Shown piece after piece: positions 17,543 to 26,242 of a DNA stretch of 64,000 nt. The stretch comes from Oscillospiraceae bacterium (GTDB lineage Bacteria; Bacillota; Clostridia; Oscillospirales; Acutalibacteraceae). The number at the start of each line of letters is the position of its first letter. The first letter of the stretch is position 1. The notes beneath the pieces were generated by a model. The model was not told where the DNA came from, did not search any database, and saw nothing but the letters and a program-made list of their open reading frames with translations. Location: positions 17,104 to 81,103 of the forward strand of contig CACYHA010000004.1 in the NCBI GenBank assembly GCA_902774035.1, in the 5' to 3' direction. The position numbers and the translations under genes were made by a program.

Positions 17543-17545
17543 CAT

Positions 17546-17631
17546 TGGCGGAGAGTTAGGGATTCGAACCCTAGGTACTTTCGTACACAGCATTTCGAGT
17601 GCTGCACCTTCGACCACTCGGACAACTCTCC
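17546..17631 (-). tRNA. tRNA-Ser (anticodon CGA)
   Basis: The class II tRNA folds with acceptor GGAGAGT/ACTCTCC, D arm, anticodon stem CAGCA/TGCTG with loop CTCGAAA (anticodon CGA), a long variable arm (TGTACGAAAGTACC) and a T arm with TTCGAAT. Discriminator G and an encoded CCA end follow at 17549-17546. It reads UCG codons. It lies between the methyltransferase operon and the secreted-protein genes. Confidence 0.95.
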
Positions 17632-17708
17632 ATTGCCAAAAGATTTTAACAGATTCCGCTGCGGTTGTCAACCTTTTTTTCGGAATTCGAGCGTTTTTTC
17701 CTGTCAGA

Positions 17709-18443
17709 TCAGCCGATTCCGAGCAGCAGAGACGCATCCTTGACGCGATCGACTGATGCGCCGGCACCGTTGCCCCTCTGGCGCAGCACACGATCGCGCG
17801 GAGGATCCGTCATACGCGGGCCGCCGCCGGAACCGATCTCACTCTTTTCGGAAAGCGGCAAAAACTTATAATCCACATGATCCGGCGAGACACTGTTCCA
17901 GACACGGGTGGCAAACCGGTTGCAGTTATCGCTCAGCGTCCAGTCGTTATTGTTCACAATCGTCTCGTTGACTTGCCGAAGCTGGTCGCTTGTCAGATCC
18001 ATGCTCCGGGAAACAACGCCGGAGGACGAACGCTGGTGCAGCATATAGGCTTCCACGTTATAGTAAACGCCTCCGCCATCCGCGCGGCGGTATTTATGTG
18101 TCCCGACGGAGACGCCCTCCCCCGGTGCGGCTTCGATCACACCGACAGAGATCGGCTGCGCGGATAAGTTTTCGATATAGATCCAGGTGTGGCCGAAAAA
18201 GATCACACGGCAGCACAGGTACATCCGCGCAACAACGGCAGGCTCGGAAGGCTGAACCTGCGGCTCGGCGCCTTCATCCTGTTCCTCGACGCCCTCGCCC
18301 TGTACATCGACGCCTTCATCCTGTTCTTCCACCGCGGGTTGGGACGGATCCTCCGCCGAAGCGAGCGCGGGAAGTCCGCAGACGCCGAACACAAACAGCA
18401 GGCAAAGCAGACAAACGAGCGACTTTTTCCATTTCCCTTTCAT
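17709..18443 (-). CDS. Secreted protein with a possible permuted papain-like domain
   Basis: The 244-residue product has a signal peptide (to about residue 30) and an acidic linker with a repeated EEQDEG/VQGEG unit. A domain then places His85 in FFGHTWIYIE and Cys174 in SDNCNRFATRVWN. A His followed later by a Cys in an NC-x2-FA context is the arrangement of circularly permuted NlpC/P60-type papain folds. Hydrolase or lipid-acyl activity at the cell surface is therefore possible. It starts after GGGGAG and is 18 bases downstream of the LCAT-like gene, probably co-transcribed with it. The fold assignment is tentative. Confidence 0.65.
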   Translation of the reverse strand: MKGKWKKSLVCLLCLLFVFGVCGLPALASAEDPSQPAVEEQDEGVDVQGEGVEEQDEGAEPQVQPSEPAVVARMYLCCRVIFFGHTWIYIENLSAQPISVGVIEAAPGEGVSVGTHKYRRADGGGVYYNVEAYMLHQRSSSGVVSRSMDLTSDQLRQVNETIVNNNDWTLSDNCNRFATRVWNSVSPDHVDYKFLPLSEKSEIGSGGGPRMTDPPRDRVLRQRGNGAGASVDRVKDASLLLGIG

Positions 18444-18461
18444 TTTTTCTGCACTCCCCTG

Positions 18462-19961
18462 TTATCGTTTGATTTTTGCAAACGGGAACCGTATGCCGGC
18501 TTTGATCCGCTCGATCAGCTTTCTGAGCAGCATCCGGATGTCGTCCTGCCATTTGCGCGGCGAACGCACAAAGCCGTCGTCGGAAAACAAGCCGCCGAGC
18601 GATTTGTCAAGTATCAAAAACTGCGGATATTCCGCAAAGCTTTCCACGGTCTGCTGTCCCTTGGAACGCAGAAGCTTGCCGGTAAACTCCTTGAGCACAG
18701 GGTCGTGCTCGGTGTGTTTGCAGTTGCGGATGAACCACGTCTGCGACGGGAACAGACAGGTGCTCGCGTCGATCGCGCCGTTGGGAGAGATCATCGGCAT
18801 ATTTTCAAGCTTCGGAACGGACATGATATCCAGTCGGTCGCAGGTTGCGCCGAAGGATTCCGCTTCCGTGGTGAGTACGCCGTCGCTGTTGGCTGTCCAG
18901 ATGCCGCCGAGCGGAACGCCGGCATAGCCGTAGCGCGCGATCACATAAAGACTGCGCTGATCGTTGACGGAACGCAGCAGGGGCGCACGTCTGGAGCGGA
19001 TGTTTGCGTCGAATTTATCAGTGCGCGAACGAAAAGCATCGCTCAGCGTGACGCCCGTCTTCGCAACAAAAGCTCTGCCCGCTTCCTGCTCGTCGTCGGG
19101 CACCATGTCCCAGACGCTCAGCCAGCTCCCGAACACGGGCACGATGGACTCTTTCCAGATGCGGCTGGAAAGATGGTCGAACAAATCGTTGATAAACGAG
19201 CAGAGGAAAGCCAGGCCGCCAAGATCGTCAAAAATCGTGATCAGACCGCGCAGCAGTCCCTCGTATTCCGACTGGTCGATCAAACCCTCCAAAAAAGCTG
19301 TCAGTCCGTCTACGCTCAGATTCACCTTGCCCTGCATCAGTTCGCCGGCAAACGCAGCGCCGTAAACCGCCGTTGCGTTGAAGCAGACGCTCTCGATCTT
19401 CTCCGTGCCATAGGTTGCAAGGTAGGTCAGCGTGACCACGCCGGCATAGCTGTGACATTCCAGCGCAACCTTGCCGTAGCCGCAGTCATCGGCCACATAG
19501 TTCACAAAATCGTTGAGCTGCGACGCGCTCACATAAGGATCGTCGCGCCAGTCATACACAAAGGAAATGTCGGGATTCTTCCGGATCTCTTCCTTGGAAG
19601 GATAAGTAAACAGCGGGCCGGTCTCGCCCTTGACGTCGCCTTTTTCGTCGGCAGCAACCGGAAGCAGCAGCTCGTTGAGCGCGGGAATCAGTTTGTTTCC
19701 GAGCACGTCCCAGTTTTTGTCGACCGTGAATCTTGTGATGGAAGGCAAAAGGCGCCGTGCCAGCGTCAAAAGACCGTCCTTTTCCGGCGGAAACAGGCGC
19801 GTACTGTCGGGATCGTTTCGATCTTCATAGATCTGACTGCTCATAAACCCGCGCAGATCGATCACCGGCAAAACCGCTTTCGCCTGCACGACGACCGAAG
19901 CCGCAGAGATACACGACAGAACCAGAATCAAGGACAAAAAGAGACTGATTGCTTTTTTCAT
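18462..19961 (-). CDS. Secreted LCAT-like alpha/beta hydrolase
   Basis: This exported 499-residue hydrolase has a signal peptide ending near VQAKA (residue 28). It shows the lecithin:cholesterol acyltransferase-like order, with FVYDWRDDPYVSASQL, a helix, and then the nucleophile elbow LECHSYAGVVTL (Ser171). The elbow is unusual because both glycines of GxSxG are replaced (Cys169 and Ala173). A late KHTEHD segment may supply the catalytic His. The likely role is phospholipid or ester hydrolysis outside the cell. RBS GGGGAG and its own promoter support the start at 19961. Confidence 0.75.
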   Translation of the reverse strand: MKKAISLFLSLILVLSCISAASVVVQAKAVLPVIDLRGFMSSQIYEDRNDPDSTRLFPPEKDGLLTLARRLLPSITRFTVDKNWDVLGNKLIPALNELLLPVAADEKGDVKGETGPLFTYPSKEEIRKNPDISFVYDWRDDPYVSASQLNDFVNYVADDCGYGKVALECHSYAGVVTLTYLATYGTEKIESVCFNATAVYGAAFAGELMQGKVNLSVDGLTAFLEGLIDQSEYEGLLRGLITIFDDLGGLAFLCSFINDLFDHLSSRIWKESIVPVFGSWLSVWDMVPDDEQEAGRAFVAKTGVTLSDAFRSRTDKFDANIRSRRAPLLRSVNDQRSLYVIARYGYAGVPLGGIWTANSDGVLTTEAESFGATCDRLDIMSVPKLENMPMISPNGAIDASTCLFPSQTWFIRNCKHTEHDPVLKEFTGKLLRSKGQQTVESFAEYPQFLILDKSLGGLFSDDGFVRSPRKWQDDIRMLLRKLIERIKAGIRFPFAKIKR

Positions 19962-19992
19962 GGTGGAACTCCCCTTTCACTTCTATGTCTTC

Positions 19993-20020
19993 ATTATACC
20001 AAGTTTCACCAAAAAGTAAA
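19993..20020 (-). promoter_or_regulatory. Promoter of the LCAT-like gene
   Basis: Reading leftward, TTTACT (20020-20015), 16 bases, then TATAAT (19998-19993), about 30 bases upstream of the start codon. Confidence 0.6.
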
Positions 20021-20035
20021 GAGTTTCTTGCCCGA

Positions 20036-20085
20036 AAAGCACAAAAGGGCTGTTGCATTTCGCAAAAAAGCGTCATGCAACAGCC
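20036..20085 (-). terminator. Terminator ending the rsgA-spoVM transcription unit
   Basis: GGCTGTTGCAT (20048-20058) and ATGCAACAGCC (20075-20085) form a perfect 11-bp stem, and leftward transcription then meets CTTTTGTGCTTTT. It starts 9 bases after the spoVM stop. Confidence 0.8.
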
Positions 20086-20093
20086 TCTTTCAA

Positions 20094-20177
20094 TTATGCT
20101 TCCCGGTTTTTCATTTTGAACAAGATCCGCAGCAGCGGACGCAGTGATTTCGGACTTTTCCAGACAACGATCTGCAT
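20094..20177 (-). CDS. spoVM: Stage V sporulation protein SpoVM
   Basis: This 27-residue amphipathic peptide begins MQIVVWKSPKSLRPLLRIL. It has the size, the K-x-P-K-x-L pattern and the basic helical face of SpoVM, the curvature-sensing peptide that recruits SpoIVA to the forespore and starts coat assembly. An excellent GGGAGGGG site precedes the ATG. Position supports the call: in Bacillus subtilis spoVM lies in the rsgA region downstream of prkC (rsgA-rpe-thiN-spoVM). Here rpe and thiN are absent, and only one 50-residue gene separates it from rsgA. Confidence 0.85.
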   Translation of the reverse strand: MQIVVWKSPKSLRPLLRILFKMKNREA

Positions 20178-20189
20178 TCGTACCCCTCC

Positions 20190-20342
20190 CTATGATCGAA
20201 AGCAGGAGAGTACGCCAAGCACCACCAGCAAAAACGCCAGCACAAACAGCATGAATTTTGTCGGAAAACAAAGCGCAAGCAGCATTCCCGCGCCAAAGGC
20301 GGCAAACACCAACCCGCGGTCATTCATTCCTCTGCGGCGCAT
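20190..20342 (-). CDS. Small hypothetical membrane protein between rsgA and spoVM
   Basis: The 50-residue product begins MRRRGMNDRG and then has one long hydrophobic stretch (residues about 11-48) with PTKFMLF in the middle, so one or two membrane helices. The start at 20342 has GGGGAG 9 bases upstream. It ends 12 bases before the spoVM start and is surely co-transcribed with it. I do not know a function; the location hints at sporulation or simply operon carriage. Confidence 0.6.
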   Translation of the reverse strand: MRRRGMNDRGLVFAAFGAGMLLALCFPTKFMLFVLAFLLVVLGVLSCFRS

Positions 20343-20414
20343 AACGACCATCTCCCCGGCGGCAGAAGCGTTCTGCCTTCATTAACCCAGTATATGAGGA
20401 GACGGGGCTCTGTG

Positions 20415-21272
20415 TTACCAGGGTTTTTGCTCGATTGCCTCCCGACGGAGCTGTAGATAGCTTTGATAGCGGCTTTCGCTGATGACGCCTTCGCTGACCG
20501 CCCGGCAGATCCGGCAGCCCTTTTCGCCGGTGTGAGCGCATGTGGTGAATTTGCATTCGCCGAGGAAGGGCGCAAATTCGGGGAAGAGGGTTTCCAGCGT
20601 TTCCAGCGGCGGCGTTTGCGCTTTGAGACTGTCGATGGAAGAAAACCCGGCGGTGTCGATCACAAGTCCGTTCGCCGCGTGAAAAAGTTCGGCGTGGCGG
20701 GTGGTGTGCCGTCCGCGGCCGAGCTTTTCACTGATCTCCCCTGTGGGAAGTTCAAGCGCAGGGCACAGAGCGTTCAGCAGCGTCGATTTTCCCGCGCCGG
20801 TGTTGCCCGTAAGGGCGCTGCATTTGCCGCTGAGCTGCGCTTTGATTTTGTCGATCTCCGTGTTCAGCAGCACGGGATACCCCGTTGTACGGTAGATTTC
20901 GTAAAGCGCTTCCACCGACGCGAGGTCCGCCTTGGAAAAGATCAGGACCGGCAAAATGTGCTTTTGCTCGGCGACCACAGTGAGCTTGTCGATGACAAAG
21001 GGATTGGGCGCGGGTTTTGTTGCGGAAACAACAATGAGAAGCTGATCCACATTTGCAACAGGCGGCCGATCCAGCGCATTCTTCCGCGGGAGAATGACGT
21101 CGATCGTGTTCTCCTGCCCCTCACGCAGCGTCACGGTCACATGATCGCCGGCGAGTGGGGTGAGGCGCTCTTTGCGAAATTTTCCCTTTGCCTTGCACTC
21201 AAAAACACCAAGAGCGGTTTCCACATAGTAGAAACCGCCGATGCCTTTTAAGATGATACCCTGCTGCTCCAT
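20415..21272 (-). CDS. rsgA: Ribosome small-subunit GTPase RsgA
   Basis: RsgA is a circularly permuted GTPase that checks late 30S maturation. The 285-residue product has an OB-fold N-terminus. The GTPase motifs come in permuted order: FSKADL (G4), GNTGAGKST (G1, about residues 160-170), a switch rich in Thr/His, and DTAGF (G3). The C-terminal zinc knuckle is CKFTTCAHTGEKGCRIC. The ATG at 21272 sits one base after the prkC stop, so coupling is likely. A longer start inside prkC is possible but unsupported by a binding site. Confidence 0.96.
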   Translation of the reverse strand: MEQQGIILKGIGGFYYVETALGVFECKAKGKFRKERLTPLAGDHVTVTLREGQENTIDVILPRKNALDRPPVANVDQLLIVVSATKPAPNPFVIDKLTVVAEQKHILPVLIFSKADLASVEALYEIYRTTGYPVLLNTEIDKIKAQLSGKCSALTGNTGAGKSTLLNALCPALELPTGEISEKLGRGRHTTRHAELFHAANGLVIDTAGFSSIDSLKAQTPPLETLETLFPEFAPFLGECKFTTCAHTGEKGCRICRAVSEGVISESRYQSYLQLRREAIEQKPW

Positions 21273-21273
21273 G

Positions 21274-23154
21274 TTATGCATCCACGTCAAGCTCCGGCTC
21301 GTCGTCCGCCGCCGTTGTGGGCGCGGTCGTTGAGATCGTCACATCAACATCCGCCGTTGTGGAGGGCGCAGTGGTCGTTGTGGTCGGTTCGGCCGTGGTG
21401 CTTTCCGTGGTGGAAGGCGCTGTGGTCGTTGTGGTAGGCGCAGTCGGAAGCTGGCCGGTGGAAACATAGACCGCGATCTTCGTTCCGGGAACGACCTTTT
21501 CGCCAAGGCTCTCATAGCCGATGATCTTTCCGCGCGGCTCAGAGCTGGAACGGTATTCCGTGCGGTTGCGATCCAGTTCAAGACCGGCTTCCTCGAGTTC
21601 ATCCTCGGCTTCGGAGATGGTCATGCCCATCAGATCCGGAACTTCCACCGGCTCCTGATCGTCAGCCGTTGCAACATACATCGTGATCGTTGCACCTTCC
21701 GCCACATGCTCGTCGCGGGCGGGAGAGGTGCGGATCACAGTGCCGGCTTCACGGTCGTTGTTTGCTTCTTTTTCGATCTTAACTTCAAAGTTGGCGGCCT
21801 TGAGAATGCTCTGCGCGGAGCTGTATTCAAAGCCGTAAACGTCGGGAACACGGATCTCTTCTTCTCCGGTCGCGATATACAGGGTGATGGAGCTGCCCTT
21901 TTCCACCTTGCCTTTTTCCGGCGACTGGCTGACGATCGTTCCGATATCGGCATTGCTCTCTTCATCGTTTTCGCAGATGAAATTGAAATCTTCATACGCC
22001 TCGGCGTTCATCACGTCGGTCTGGAAGTTTTTGCCGACAAGGTACGGCACGTCCACCTTGGTGCTGCCCTTGGCATAGAGATGCACCAGAACAGCGGCGA
22101 AGATCACCAGCGCGGTCAAAAGACCGGCCATGACGGCGAGGGTGCGCTTGCGCGTGGCGGCGTCTTTCTTTTCCTGCTGCGTGCGCGGGGCGCGAGGCGG
22201 CTGCGTCGGCTGCGGCTTGGGACGGGTCGCCTGCTGCTTTTGATATTCGCGGGCGATCTCCTGGGTCGAGGGAATGTAGCGGGTCGGCTGACGATCCACG
22301 TAATAGGAATAATCAAACTTTATGTTCGGATTCTTTTTGTATTCGTCGATGTCCATGAGCATCTCCGAAGCGGACTGATAGCGGTCGTTCGGATTCTTCT
22401 GCATGGCACGCATCACGATCTGCTCGAGACCCACCGGGATGTTCGGATTAATGTTGCGGGGCTTTTCTGGCTCGTTCTGGAGCTGCATCAGGGCAACGGA
22501 GACCGCGTTTTCCGATTGGAACGGGAGCTTTCCCGTGAGCATTTCATAGAGCACGACGCCGACGGAATAGATGTCGGTCTTCGCGTCCATGACGCTGCCC
22601 TTGGCCTGTTCGGGGCTGATGTAATGCACGGAACCGATGGCGGTGTCCGTCATGGTCTTTGTGTCGCTGCGGGCAAAGCGGGCGATGCCGAAATCCGTGA
22701 CCTTGATGGTGCCGTCGGAGATCAGCATGATGTTCTGCGGCTTGATATCCCGGTGCACGATCCCCTTGTCATGGGCGTGCTGCAGGGCGCGCAGGATCTG
22801 GGTGACGAAATAGATCGCCTCGCGGATCTCGATCGTCCCCTGCTGACTGATGTATTCCTTGAGGGTGATACCCTCGACATATTCCATGACGATGTACTGC
22901 AGACGGTCGCCGTAGCTGACGTCATACACCTTGACGATGTTCGGATGCGAAAGCACGGCGATGGCCTTGGATTCATTCTTGAATCTGCGGCGGAACTCCT
23001 CGTTCGTGAGGTATTCATCCTTCAGGATCTTGACTGCAACGATCCGGTTGTCAATATTGTCAAAGGCTTTATACACAACGGCCATGCCGCCGACGCCGAT
23101 GATCTCAATGATCTCATAACGTCCGTCCAGTCTCTTTCCGACATAATTTTCCAT
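21274..23154 (-). CDS. prkC: PASTA-domain Ser/Thr protein kinase
   Basis: This membrane sensor kinase responds to muropeptides or lipid II and controls cell wall and germination functions. The 626-residue product has an N-terminal kinase domain with GVGGMAVVYKAFD, the VAVKIL lysine, HRDIKPQN and DFGIAR. One transmembrane helix lies near residues 338-360. Three PASTA domains follow (starting VPYLVG, VPDVYG and VPDLMG), then a Thr/Pro/Ala-rich tail of about 55 residues ending in acidic residues. The start at 23154 follows GAGGAG. It lies 10 bases after its phosphatase, as in other Firmicutes. Confidence 0.96.
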   Translation of the reverse strand: MENYVGKRLDGRYEIIEIIGVGGMAVVYKAFDNIDNRIVAVKILKDEYLTNEEFRRRFKNESKAIAVLSHPNIVKVYDVSYGDRLQYIVMEYVEGITLKEYISQQGTIEIREAIYFVTQILRALQHAHDKGIVHRDIKPQNIMLISDGTIKVTDFGIARFARSDTKTMTDTAIGSVHYISPEQAKGSVMDAKTDIYSVGVVLYEMLTGKLPFQSENAVSVALMQLQNEPEKPRNINPNIPVGLEQIVMRAMQKNPNDRYQSASEMLMDIDEYKKNPNIKFDYSYYVDRQPTRYIPSTQEIAREYQKQQATRPKPQPTQPPRAPRTQQEKKDAATRKRTLAVMAGLLTALVIFAAVLVHLYAKGSTKVDVPYLVGKNFQTDVMNAEAYEDFNFICENDEESNADIGTIVSQSPEKGKVEKGSSITLYIATGEEEIRVPDVYGFEYSSAQSILKAANFEVKIEKEANNDREAGTVIRTSPARDEHVAEGATITMYVATADDQEPVEVPDLMGMTISEAEDELEEAGLELDRNRTEYRSSSEPRGKIIGYESLGEKVVPGTKIAVYVSTGQLPTAPTTTTTAPSTTESTTAEPTTTTTAPSTTADVDVTISTTAPTTAADDEPELDVDA

Positions 23155-23164
23155 AGCTTTCTCC

Positions 23165-23893
23165 TCATCCCTGCACGGCAACGACCGTGATGTTATCTTT
23201 TCCGCCGGCTTTGTTGGCCTGCTCGATCAGCTTGGCGGGATACAGTTCGAATTTTGTGGTTTCAAAAATTGAAAGGATCTGTTCATCGGTGACCTCGTTG
23301 GTCAGCCCGTCGGAACAAAGCAGCAGCACATCTCCCTTGCCGAGTTCGGCGTTGTTGAATTCGATCTCCACGCCCTCGGAAACGCCGAGCGCCCGGGTGA
23401 TGATGTTGCGCAGATTGTTGTTTTTCAGTTCCGACCGGCTGAGCTGGCCCTGATCGAACATCTCCTGCACGAGAGAATGATCCTTAGTGATCTGCCTGAT
23501 CTCGCCGTCGTGGATCAGATAGGCGCGGCTGTCGCCCACATGGGCAACATTGATGTGGCCGTTTTTGATCACGGCGGCAACGATGGTGGTGCCCATGCCG
23601 TTGAGAAACTCGTCGGCGATCGCCCGGTCATAGACGGTGACATTGGCGGTCGTGATCGCGGAAAGCAGCATGTTTTCGATGGAGCTTTCGCTCATCGACC
23701 TGTTGTAGCACTTTTCGATCTTTTTGCTCACCATGTCGGCCGCAACGGTGCTTGCGATCTGGCCGCCGGATGCGCCGCCCATGCCGTCGCAGACAACGGC
23801 CCAGCAAACGCTGTCGTCGATCCGGCCGAAACGGAACGCGTCTTCGTTGTTTTGGCGCAAACGTCCGATATCGGAGTTTCCGACCGTTTTCAT
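23165..23893 (-). CDS. prpC: PP2C-type Ser/Thr phosphatase
   Basis: This metal-dependent phosphatase removes phosphates placed by the adjacent PASTA kinase. The 242-residue product has the family motifs RQNNEDAF, VCDGMGGASGG, VGDSRAYL, TKDHS and LCSDGLTNEV with its metal-binding aspartates. It follows rlmN by 15 bases. The order rlmN-prpC-prkC-rsgA is conserved in Firmicutes. Confidence 0.96.
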   Translation of the reverse strand: MKTVGNSDIGRLRQNNEDAFRFGRIDDSVCWAVVCDGMGGASGGQIASTVAADMVSKKIEKCYNRSMSESSIENMLLSAITTANVTVYDRAIADEFLNGMGTTIVAAVIKNGHINVAHVGDSRAYLIHDGEIRQITKDHSLVQEMFDQGQLSRSELKNNNLRNIITRALGVSEGVEIEFNNAELGKGDVLLLCSDGLTNEVTDEQILSIFETTKFELYPAKLIEQANKAGGKDNITVVAVQG

Positions 23894-23908
23894 GAGATCA
23901 CCTCTGGT

Positions 23909-24934
23909 TCAAAGGATTTCACCGCGGCGAAGCTGGCCGCAGGAAGCGTTGATGTCGCTGCCCAGCGTGCGCCGCACAGTGACGTTGATATGATTGTTCT
24001 CCAAAACGGAAATGAAAGATTTCATCCGTTCCGCGGAGCTTTTGACGTAGTCGCGCTCCTTGACGGAATTGACGGGGATCAGATTCACGTGGCAGAGCAT
24101 ACCGCGCAGACGCCGCGCCAGCTCCCGGGCATTTTCGTCGCTGTCGTTGACGCCGGAGATCATAGCGTATTCGAAGGAGATGCGTCGGTGCGTTCGGGCG
24201 GTATAATCGCGGCAGGCGCCCAGCAGCTCCTCCATGGAATAGCGCTTGGCAACCGGCATAGTCTTTCGGCGGATCTCGTCGTTCGGCGCGTGCAGCGAAA
24301 CGGAAAGAGTCAACTGCAGGTTTTCTTCAAGCAGCCGGTAGATGCCGGGAACAATGCCGCAGGTGGAAAGCGATATATTCCGCATGGAGAGACGCTTTCC
24401 GTTTTCATCTGTCACCAGACGCAAAAAGCACAGGACGTTGTCGTAATTATCCAGCGGCTCGCCCACGCCCATCATGACGATGTGGGAGATCGTAATGCCG
24501 AGATCGCGCTCCGCCGTGTAGATCTGGGAGAGGATTTCCCCCGGCAGAAGATCGCGCACGAAGCCGGCGATGCCCGAGGCGCAGAACGTGCAGCCCATTT
24601 TGCAGCCGACCTGACTGGAGACACAGATCGTATGGCCGTATTTATAATGCATCACAACGGATTCGATCCGTTCTCCGTCATGCAGACGAAAGAGATACTT
24701 AACTGTTTTATCATACACTGAAACCAGTTTTTTTTCAATAGTGCAGCCATAAATTGCGTAACTTTTTTTGAGCTTTTCTCGCAAAGATTTGGAAATGTTC
24801 GTCATTTCGTCAAAGGAAACGGCCTTTGCCTGATGCAGCCACTTGAAGATCTGCGAAGCGACGAATTTCTTTTCGCCAAGCTCCGTCATCTGCGTCTGCA
24901 GCTCCGGCAGCGTCAAAGAGCAGATATCAGTCAT
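23909..24934 (-). CDS. rlmN: 23S rRNA/tRNA (adenine-C2)-methyltransferase RlmN
   Basis: RlmN is a radical-SAM enzyme that methylates A2503 of 23S rRNA and A37 of some tRNAs. The 341-residue product has the iron-sulfur motif CKMGCTFC and the C-terminal methylated-Cys region NASCGQL. The motif VGEPLDNYDNV is also present. Its start overlaps the rsmB stop by 4 bases. Confidence 0.96.
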   Translation of the reverse strand: MTDICSLTLPELQTQMTELGEKKFVASQIFKWLHQAKAVSFDEMTNISKSLREKLKKSYAIYGCTIEKKLVSVYDKTVKYLFRLHDGERIESVVMHYKYGHTICVSSQVGCKMGCTFCASGIAGFVRDLLPGEILSQIYTAERDLGITISHIVMMGVGEPLDNYDNVLCFLRLVTDENGKRLSMRNISLSTCGIVPGIYRLLEENLQLTLSVSLHAPNDEIRRKTMPVAKRYSMEELLGACRDYTARTHRRISFEYAMISGVNDSDENARELARRLRGMLCHVNLIPVNSVKERDYVKSSAERMKSFISVLENNHINVTVRRTLGSDINASCGQLRRGEIL

Positions 24935-26238
24935 GCGTCAGTCTCCTTTTCAAACGCGGCGATGAAAAAGCCGTCGCAGTCATGCGTATGGGGAAACAAA
25001 GTCAAAAACGGCTGCCCGGAAAGCTGCGGCAGGGCCGGTACGGGACGCAGCTCGGGGTGCTTTCTTAGAAAAGCGTCGCAGACGTCTTCGTTTTCGGCGC
25101 AGGAAAGCGCGCACGTGGAATAGACAAGGCGGCCGCCGGGTCTGACATAACGCGCACCGTTCTCGAGGATCTTCAACTGGATCGCGGGCAGATCCCCGAG
25201 GGAATCGGGATCCTTCCACTTGACCTCAGGCTTTTGCCGCAGGATGCCGAGACCGCTGCACGGCACATCGCACAGCACGCGATGCGCAAGCCCGAGGGCA
25301 GGATCGAACGCCGAAGCGTCGCCCTGCGCGGCCCGCACGCAGGAAAGGCCGAGACGGTTTGCGCCCTCTGCGATCAGAGCGACCCGGTGCGAATGAAGGT
25401 CGAACGCCTTTACAACGCCGCGGTTTTGCATCTCTTCGGCAAGAGTGAAGGTCTTTCCGCCCGGCGCGGCACAAAGATCGAACACGGTTTCGCCCGGTTT
25501 TGCGCCGACAGCCAGCGCGCACAGCACGCTTGCCTTGTCCTGCGCATGAAAAAGCCCGTCCCGAAAGGAAGGCAGTTCATCCACGCGGCAGGGCAAACGG
25601 TTCAGCCGCAGCACCAAAGGCAGCTCGGTCGGCGCGGCGCTCACACCCTCCTGCGCCAAACGGGAAAGCAGCGCTTCAGCGTCGGTTTTGAGCGGATTGA
25701 CGCGCACAGTGAAGCCCTGCGGCGCAAAGGAAGCAGAAAGGATGCCGTGCGCCGTCTCTTCGCCGTAATCGTGCGTCCAACGGTCGATCAGCCATTGCGG
25801 GCAGGAATATTTGACGGATAAGTATCTTTCGTCCTCTTCGGGCGGAAGACGCAGCCCGTTTTGCGAAACTTTGCGCAGAACGGCATTACAAAGGCCGCTC
25901 GCAAAGGCGCAGTGCTTTTTTGCCAGCTTCACGCTTTCATTGATCGCCGCGGAGGGCGGAATCTTTTCAAGATATAAAAGCTGCAAGGCGCCCAGACGCA
26001 GCACACAGACCGCGTCCGGCGAAAGCTTTTGCAGCGGTTTTGTTAGATAAAGCTCCAGGTTGTAATCGAGCGTCAGACGATGCTCGATCACGCCGTAAAC
26101 AAGAGCGGAGGTCAACGCGCGGTCCCTCGCGGAAAGATCCCGGGTCAACGCAGCATTTTCCAGCAGCAGGTTCGAATAGGCGGCGTCTTTTTGCAGCTTT
26201 TTGAGCAGCGCAAACGCCGCTTCTCTCGCGGTGATCAT
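24931..26238 (-). CDS. rsmB: 16S rRNA (cytosine-967-C5)-methyltransferase RsmB
   Basis: The 435-residue product has an N-terminal NusB-like RNA-binding helical domain (about 1-140) and then a SAM domain. SAM motif I is FDLCAAPGGKT. The two catalytic cysteines of the RNA m5C family are in CDVPCSGLG and STCALSCAENE. It is coupled to rlmN by a 4-base overlap. Confidence 0.96.
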   Translation of the reverse strand: MITAREAAFALLKKLQKDAAYSNLLLENAALTRDLSARDRALTSALVYGVIEHRLTLDYNLELYLTKPLQKLSPDAVCVLRLGALQLLYLEKIPPSAAINESVKLAKKHCAFASGLCNAVLRKVSQNGLRLPPEEDERYLSVKYSCPQWLIDRWTHDYGEETAHGILSASFAPQGFTVRVNPLKTDAEALLSRLAQEGVSAAPTELPLVLRLNRLPCRVDELPSFRDGLFHAQDKASVLCALAVGAKPGETVFDLCAAPGGKTFTLAEEMQNRGVVKAFDLHSHRVALIAEGANRLGLSCVRAAQGDASAFDPALGLAHRVLCDVPCSGLGILRQKPEVKWKDPDSLGDLPAIQLKILENGARYVRPGGRLVYSTCALSCAENEDVCDAFLRKHPELRPVPALPQLSGQPFLTLFPHTHDCDGFFIAAFEKETDA

Positions 26239-26242
26239 ACGC

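Noticed and set aside
17301-17545. Gene in the spacer between the methyltransferase operon and tRNA-Ser
   Set aside because: No frame has a binding site, conserved motif or plausible composition; apart from the tRNA terminator nothing is visible.
17138-17743. 201-codon plus-strand open frame
   Set aside because: It runs through the tRNA-Ser gene and its terminator on the other strand.
18189-20147. 652-codon plus-strand open frame
   Set aside because: It is antisense to the two secreted-protein genes that have signal peptides, binding sites and motifs; no domain is visible in it.
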